NCBI GenBank assembly: GCA_014381035.1
Contig: JACMIS010000658.1
Coordinates: 1-11,538 of the forward strand
Direction of reading: 5' to 3'
Source of the DNA: Armatimonadota bacterium
Lineage (GTDB): Bacteria > Armatimonadota > Armatimonadia > Armatimonadales > Armatimonadaceae
DNA length: 11,538 bases
Program-made: the position numbers and the translations under genes
Notes under the pieces: model-generated
Database searches by the model: none
The model's input: only the letters and a program-made list of their open reading frames with translations
What the model was told of the DNA's origin: nothing
Shown: piece by piece, positions 6,696 through 11,538 of the stretch
Layout: each line of letters opens with the position of its first letter
How positions within the stretch are numbered: position 1 is the stretch's first letter

Positions 6696-7892
6696 ATGAA
6701 GTTATACATCATTACTACCGCCGCGCCCCCCGTCCTCGATGGCATCGGTCATTACACCGCAAGTTTGGTGGAGGTGCTACAGAAAGAGGACCCGTCGCTT
6801 CAAATCACGGTGTTCGCGCCGGACGGGTTGGGGGCGTACGAACCGCTGAACGGTGCCGCGGTTCGCACCGATTTTCGCATTGACGACATCTCGACGTGCA
6901 ACCGCTTTGCCGCGATTCTGCGTAGCGAAAAGCCGGATTGGGTGTTTTTGCAGTACCAGTCATTCTCCTACGGCAAGTGGGGGCGCAACCCGGTTCTGCC
7001 GCGCGTGCTCAAGGAAGCGCGAGAATCCGTTCCGGGGATGCGCCTCGCAACCATGATTCACGAAGCCTTTGTCGTCCCGAACAGCGAGTTTTCCGTCGCC
7101 AATCTGAAACGAGCCGTCTTTCACACGTGGCAAAAGAAACAGTTCTGCGACCTGGTGCAAATTTCGGACGTGGCGTTCTGTAGCACGGAGTCATGGATTC
7201 GCGAATTCAACCCGTGGTTTCCCGGCAAAACGATCCACCATCTACCGGTGGGCTCCAATATGCCACTCGTCCCGGTGGACGGCGGAAAGACAGAAGCGAA
7301 GAAACGTCTCGGCATTCCCGAAGATCATCTCGTCGTCGGGTTATTCGGTACCGCGCACGCCTCGCGCATGAACGACTCGGTACAGACCGCGCTGGAGGCG
7401 GTGAAGAAAGCCGGAAAGAAACCGTTCCTGCTTTACATCGGACCGGACGCGCAAAAATTCGGCGCGAGTATCCCGCCGACGATGCCGTCCCTGATGGAAG
7501 GTCCTTTCCCCGGCGAAGAAGTATCCCGACGATTACAGGCGATAGACATTTCCCTTTCGCTGTTTATAGACGGGGTAGCGGCGCGGCGAGGGTCCTTTAT
7601 CGCCGCGCTACAACACAGCGTGGCGACCGTGGGAATCGTCGGCGGCAATACCGACAGCTGGCTCCGGGATGGGGATGGGTTCGTCCGGGTCATTCTGAAT
7701 CAGGACGACATCGTTTTACAGCAGGGCGATACAACGTTCAACGACCGATTCCATGACGCCGTTTACAGCCTCGCCGCGGATGATGATCTCCGTGATCAAT
7801 ATGCCTCTAAAGCGCGTGCGTTGTTCGAGGAACGGTTCGCCTGGGAAAAGATCGCCCAGACCATTTTGCAGAAGTTCGACGACGGGAAGTAG
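6696..7892 (+). CDS. GT4-like (GT-B fold) glycosyltransferase
   Basis: A soluble protein of 398 residues with the layout of GT-B glycosyltransferases, which move a sugar from a nucleotide-sugar donor to a lipid, glycan or protein. The N-terminal Rossmann half starts MKLYIITTAAPP and has the acceptor-side motif LDGIGHYTASLV (14-25). LQYQSF, MIHEAF and the linker motif HLPVGSNMP (182-190) follow. The donor half begins at LVVGLFGTAHASR (212-224) and includes YIGPDAQKFG and RRGSFIAALQHSVATVGIVGG (298-318). The usual EX7E donor motif is not evident: the place holds RRGS. No signal peptide or membrane helix is seen. Donor and acceptor cannot be told. It starts 30 nt after rseP, without a visible ribosome site, and is probably the last gene of the dxr operon. 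Its stop is 5 nt from the stop of the convergent gene. Confidence 0.8.
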   Translation: MKLYIITTAAPPVLDGIGHYTASLVEVLQKEDPSLQITVFAPDGLGAYEPLNGAAVRTDFRIDDISTCNRFAAILRSEKPDWVFLQYQSFSYGKWGRNPVLPRVLKEARESVPGMRLATMIHEAFVVPNSEFSVANLKRAVFHTWQKKQFCDLVQISDVAFCSTESWIREFNPWFPGKTIHHLPVGSNMPLVPVDGGKTEAKKRLGIPEDHLVVGLFGTAHASRMNDSVQTALEAVKKAGKKPFLLYIGPDAQKFGASIPPTMPSLMEGPFPGEEVSRRLQAIDISLSLFIDGVAARRGSFIAALQHSVATVGIVGGNTDSWLRDGDGFVRVILNQDDIVLQQGDTTFNDRFHDAVYSLAADDDLRDQYASKARALFEERFAWEKIAQTILQKFDDGK

Positions 7893-7897
7893 CCGAG

Positions 7898-10156
7898 CTA
7901 TTTCTTAGGCGGTTCCTCTTTTGCGAACAGCGTAATCGGCGTGGTAGAGGCGATGTAGTCCCGGTCACCGACCCCGTTCGGGCGGATCGCGAACGTCACT
8001 GTCATCGGGGGCAGGTCTTTCGCCGGTCGCTCCCCTTTCAAAAATCGTGCGTTGCCGTCCGCATAAAGAGTCAGGGCGACTTCGCTCTTGTCACCGCCGA
8101 CATACGTATTGCCGCGTAGCGAAATCCCCGGTGGGAAGTTCATCGGGACGACGAAAAGGTCGCCCTTGAACCCGTCGCGGCGGGCGATCTTGACTTTGAT
8201 TTCCGTCTCGCGGTCTATCGTTAACCCGAGTCCTTTTTCCGAACCTTCCACAGACACGGACACGGCGGGCGATGGTTCGCTATCGACCACGGCGACCGAT
8301 TGCAGACTCCGCTCTATCGGGCGGTACTCGTTGTTCGGGGAACGGTAAAAATCTACCGGGAGCGCACGCCGCACGGTCGGTTTGCCGTCCGCGCCGGTGT
8401 AGGTGCCTTCTACGATCACCGGTTGGGCGTTGATCGCGGCGGTCGGTTCGGCGCGGAATACCAGTGTCGCCCGGTCATGGTCGGGGGGAATGGTGCAGGG
8501 AAGTGTCGTCACCCCCGCCGGAAGATCGCGCACCGAAACCGTGATCGGACCGGCGATATTTTCGCGCCGCTTCACCTCGACAGTGACTGCCGCCGTCCCG
8601 CCGGGGAGCAGATTCACCGCGTCCGGTGTCGCGGTCAGGGCAAATTCCGGCGCGGCATCGTAGGCTTCCCACACATAGCCGAAGTTTTCGCCGCCTTTGC
8701 CCTCGCCGTCGAAAACGTGGACGATATACTCACCGGGTTCGCGGAACGCATTATCGAGGCGGAAGTTCATCGGTCGGTCGGCGTAATGCCCGGTGACGTA
8801 CTCGCCGGTAGCGCGATGCACGATGAACCACGGGCGCAACCGCGAGCCGAGGCTGAGCGACGTAAAATAGACGGGGATGTTCGCCCGCGTCGTTTTGACT
8901 TTGAAGATGTTGCGTGCTTTCACGTCCGTCGCCGAGCCGGTTTGCGTAATAGCACCGTGGAACGCGGCGGGGAGCGGCGTCGCAGTCGCGGTCGCCGGGT
9001 CGCCGGTAATGGGCACGCCGCCGTCTGGCGCGTTCCCAATCACGACCGGTAGATCCCCGACCGCGGTTCGTGCCGCGAAGATCCCCCAAGACGCGGTTGC
9101 CGGGACAGCGACGGTTGCCTGTGTCATGCCTGCCGGGAGCGGTAAGGAGGCAACAAGGCTCGGCGTCACCGTGTCGCCGGGACGCACGATCACGCCTCCG
9201 ACGAATCGGGCGTCCACCGGCAACCCCGTACCGATAGAAAGGCGATAATTGGAAAGCGGGTTTGCGTGATACAGTAGATCGCGCACCAGAACCGTGTAGG
9301 TGCCATCGGCGGGCGGCGACAGTTCCAACACCGGGTCGTTCCCGAAAAGTACGTTGTCGAAGCCGACCGATTTACTGACCACCTTCCCGCTGGCGTCGTA
9401 CAGATACAGAGCCGGATTGAAGAACGTCGGCGACACCTGATTCAGACGGTACGCCTGCAAACTGACCGTGATCCGTTCGCCTTTTTTCGCGTCAAAGGAA
9501 AAATAATCGCGTTGCCCGCTTTGATTGATCGTGCCATTCACTACCACAGGAAGCGCGAGTTTCTGCGGGATTGCCAGCGATGTTTTCACGCCCTCACTGA
9601 TCGTTTCGGGTAACGCGCCGACTTCGAAAGTAGCCGCCGTCGTCACGCCGTTCGCGGTAACGACACGCATCTCGCGCTTTCCGGGCACGGCGTCCTTCGG
9701 GACGGCGATTTTCACCTTGAGCTCGCCAGCACGCGTCAGGGCTTGCAGATACCCGATCACTTTTGTTGCTTCCTCGGGAGAAAGCGGCGCGGCATGTTGC
9801 TTGACCATCCGCTCCACGGTCTGCGCCCACTGCTCCGGCGAAAGCGAACGATTCGCGGGCGAGCGTAGTTCGTGGCAGTTGGCGCACTTGGCTTGATGAA
9901 GGGGCTTCGCGGTCGCATCCACGGTAGCACTGCCGCCCGCGATCTCGCCGGTCAAGCCGCTTTCCATGACGCCGCCGGGTCCACTGAACCAGACCTTTTT
10001 CGCGCCGAGCAGGGCGGAGCCGCGCACGGTGACTTCCACGGATTGTCCCGCCTGTGCTCCGGCAGGAAACACGCCCGACAAACGCGGGACGTCCTGCGCG
10101 TGTGCGGTTGCGAAGACAGAGAGTGCGACTAATGCGACGGATAGGTAACGTTTCAT
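7898..10156 (-). CDS. Secreted PPC-domain protein with an inserted c-type heme motif
   Basis: This 752-residue protein has a signal peptide at 1-20 ending AHA. Residues 22-81 (LSGVFPAGAQAGQSVEVTVRG, then AKKVWFSGPGG) start an Ig/TIG-like domain common in exported Planctomycetota-type proteins. A heme-c segment follows: CANCH at 91-95, then SPEQWAQTVERM and SPEEATKVIGYLQAL (106-140), like the heme domain of quinohemoprotein amine dehydrogenases; M117 is a possible axial ligand. The beta domain resumes at about 145-180 (VPGKREMRVVTANGVTTAATFEVG). A PPC domain (about 206-310, RDYFSFDAKKGERITVSL and DGTYTVLVRD) and several further beta-sandwich-like regions fill the rest. The protein should be periplasmic. 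No catalytic site is recognised; electron transfer or redox sensing is possible but inferred. The ATG at 10156 overlaps the upstream stop by 4 nt (ATGA), so translation is probably coupled. Confidence 0.82.
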   Translation of the reverse strand: MKRYLSVALVALSVFATAHAQDVPRLSGVFPAGAQAGQSVEVTVRGSALLGAKKVWFSGPGGVMESGLTGEIAGGSATVDATAKPLHQAKCANCHELRSPANRSLSPEQWAQTVERMVKQHAAPLSPEEATKVIGYLQALTRAGELKVKIAVPKDAVPGKREMRVVTANGVTTAATFEVGALPETISEGVKTSLAIPQKLALPVVVNGTINQSGQRDYFSFDAKKGERITVSLQAYRLNQVSPTFFNPALYLYDASGKVVSKSVGFDNVLFGNDPVLELSPPADGTYTVLVRDLLYHANPLSNYRLSIGTGLPVDARFVGGVIVRPGDTVTPSLVASLPLPAGMTQATVAVPATASWGIFAARTAVGDLPVVIGNAPDGGVPITGDPATATATPLPAAFHGAITQTGSATDVKARNIFKVKTTRANIPVYFTSLSLGSRLRPWFIVHRATGEYVTGHYADRPMNFRLDNAFREPGEYIVHVFDGEGKGGENFGYVWEAYDAAPEFALTATPDAVNLLPGGTAAVTVEVKRRENIAGPITVSVRDLPAGVTTLPCTIPPDHDRATLVFRAEPTAAINAQPVIVEGTYTGADGKPTVRRALPVDFYRSPNNEYRPIERSLQSVAVVDSEPSPAVSVSVEGSEKGLGLTIDRETEIKVKIARRDGFKGDLFVVPMNFPPGISLRGNTYVGGDKSEVALTLYADGNARFLKGERPAKDLPPMTVTFAIRPNGVGDRDYIASTTPITLFAKEEPPKK

Positions 10157-11538
10157 GGTTTCGGTTTTGTTGCCGGCGCGGGTGCCGGTGATTTCGGGGA
10201 CAGCACGGATGATTTCGGTGGTGCGACAACAGGCAGCGGGAACAAACGCCCCTTCGGCACCGCGACAAGCGACTCACTTTCACGCCCCACCAACAAACGG
10301 ACTTCACCGCCACCACCACCCTGATAGTATTCCAATTTTAAGCGTACCCGCTGCCCTTTTTTCAGAGTAATGGGTTCCTTGGTGCGGTCCTCGGTCGGAC
10401 CGTGATCCGTCCAGTTATCAATCGCCGGTTTGTCCTCGATCCACAAACGAACGCCGTCGTCGGTGCGTGTCCCGAACGTGTATTTCCCTGACACCGGTGC
10501 CTCGTAAAAGCCTTCCCAGCGTGCGGAAACGTTCTCCTTGGGTACTCCATTTATCGGCGTTGCCCCGCCGAGATCGAAATCCACCTGCGCCTCGGTGCGT
10601 TTCAGAAGTGGCTCCCCCAACATATCCTTGTTATTCCAGTACGACGCGGAGAGCCCGGTTCCGGCACCGACAATTTCGGGAGGCGGAGCGGGAAACTGCC
10701 AGGTCGCCGTTCCCTTTTCGGCGTCGTACAGGCGAACATGCCCATCCAGTGACGCGGACGCGATCCGCTTTCCATCCGGGGATACGGCGACCGAAACAAT
10801 GTCTTTCTGCGAGTCCGCCCACTCGCGGATCTTGCCGCCGTCGTTCCGCCAGACAATGACCTTGCCGTCCGCACCGCCGGACACTAAAAACGCGTCGGTT
10901 AGCGACGGCGCAACGGAGTAAACGCCGCCTTCATGCGCCATGATGTCGCGTTCGACGTAACCGCCGCGTGGTTGCGGGTCGCCGTTCAGCGGGACGATAG
11001 GCTCCTTGTCGCCGTTCGGCAGACTACGTTCGCGCTCGGTATAAATGTTATGCCAGCGCAGATGCCCGTCCGCGCTTCCAGCGATGAAGCGACCGGGACG
11101 CGCGAACGCCGCGACACTCCACACCGGCGCGGTCGCCTGATCGAAATTCACCACCACGCGCCGCTTTTCCGCGTCCCAAACCTTGACCATGTTGTCGGAC
11201 CCGGACGTGACGAAGATATTCCCGCCGTCCGCGTCGTTAGTCTTGCTCGGCACCGCGACCGATAAGCACCGCCCGACATGCTCGCGGAGCGTCCCTACGA
11301 CCTTTCCCGACGCCATGTCGGTGATCGCCACGGTTTCGTCATCGGCAGCGGACAGCACCAGATTCCCCGCGAACGCGACCCCTTCCACGGTGTCGTCATG
11401 CCCGGATAACGTCCGGATCGGTTTCCCGGTCGCGACGTCAATCACCGCGACCGTTCCGCCCATCGCCGGAACCCCGCTCCCCGCCGCCAGTCGCTTGCCA
11501 TCCGCCGAAAACGCCACGGAACGCACTGCATCCTTGCC
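10153..11538 (-). CDS. WD40 beta-propeller plus PA14 domain protein, partial; 5' end outside window
   Basis: The open frame has no start inside the window: it continues through the right edge as GKDAVRSVAFSADGK, itself the middle of a WD repeat, so an internal GTG at 11526 is not the start. Of 461 visible residues, about 1-284 form six WD40-type blades (for example VKVWDAEKRR, KVIVWRNDGG, HVRLYDAEKG with preceding SGSDN, SGGAD and SASLDG turns). At least one more blade, and probably a signal peptide, lie beyond the edge. Residues about 292-428 are a PA14 domain (LSASYWNNKDMLGEPLL, VSARWEGFYEAPVSGKYTF, DDGVRLWIEDK, KLEYYQGGGGGEVRLLV), a fold often binding carbohydrate. A proline-rich tail ends the protein. 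Its TGA overlaps the ATG of the heme-PPC gene. It is likely exported; function unknown. Confidence 0.82.
   Translation of the reverse strand, partial: GKDAVRSVAFSADGKRLAAGSGVPAMGGTVAVIDVATGKPIRTLSGHDDTVEGVAFAGNLVLSAADDETVAITDMASGKVVGTLREHVGRCLSVAVPSKTNDADGGNIFVTSGSDNMVKVWDAEKRRVVVNFDQATAPVWSVAAFARPGRFIAGSADGHLRWHNIYTERERSLPNGDKEPIVPLNGDPQPRGGYVERDIMAHEGGVYSVAPSLTDAFLVSGGADGKVIVWRNDGGKIREWADSQKDIVSVAVSPDGKRIASASLDGHVRLYDAEKGTATWQFPAPPPEIVGAGTGLSASYWNNKDMLGEPLLKRTEAQVDFDLGGATPINGVPKENVSARWEGFYEAPVSGKYTFGTRTDDGVRLWIEDKPAIDNWTDHGPTEDRTKEPITLKKGQRVRLKLEYYQGGGGGEVRLLVGRESESLVAVPKGRLFPLPVVAPPKSSVLSPKSPAPAPATKPKP

Noticed and set aside
8300..9052. 250-residue plus-strand open frame
   Set aside because: Antisense to the PPC-domain gene, Arg/Gly rich and without recognisable motifs.
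9594..10319. 241-residue minus-strand open frame
   Set aside because: Overlaps the heme-PPC and WD40-PA14 genes in another frame and is Arg rich; both overlapped genes have firm domain evidence.

Overview
This GC-rich bacterial window fits Armatimonadota best, with Planctomycetota-like lineages less likely. This is inferred from gene content, not from a search. The main pointers are a DUF1559-like pseudopilin with the [20 protein letters not shown] junction after its N-terminal helix, a PEP-CTERM-anchored exported protein, and a WD40/PA14 plus heme-c/PPC pair of the kind common in Planctomycetota and Armatimonadota. There are no rRNA or tRNA genes, CRISPR arrays or insertion sequences. The seven protein genes show no frameshift.

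Layout. (1) Positions 1-382 on the minus strand hold the 5' part of a pseudopilin-like gene that leaves the window on the left; a promoter with a perfect TATAAT lies upstream. (2) Positions 675-2255 on the minus strand encode a HlyD/MacA-type efflux adaptor. A strong intrinsic terminator follows it, so no transporter partner is co-transcribed downstream. (3) Positions 2256-2520 form a divergent regulatory region with an 18-bp perfect palindrome and a tandem repeat resembling a PHO box. (4) Positions 2521-4071 on the plus strand encode an exported phytase-like protein with a PEP-CTERM-type tail, ended by a long hairpin. (5) Positions 4198-7892 on the plus strand look like an operon: dxr (MEP isoprenoid pathway), rseP-type site-2 protease, and a GT4-like glycosyltransferase. 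dxr may be transcribed without a leader. (6) Positions 7898-11538 on the minus strand form a two-gene unit with a 4-nt stop/start overlap. A WD40-PA14 protein, truncated by the right edge, precedes a secreted PPC-domain protein with a c-type heme motif inserted in its N-terminal region. It converges on the glycosyltransferase gene with a 5-nt gap.

How the genes may work together. The dxr-rseP neighbourhood is a conserved housekeeping arrangement for envelope biogenesis and stress. The phytase-like gene has a candidate phosphate-responsive site upstream, which suggests a surface-attached phosphate-scavenging hydrolase. The WD40-PA14 and heme-PPC pair is probably an exported module of unknown function. 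It offers propeller, carbohydrate-binding-like, heme and PPC domains, and more partner genes may lie beyond the right edge. The two most interesting signals are the PHO-box-like repeat next to the phytase-like gene and the heme domain splitting the N-terminal domain of the PPC protein.
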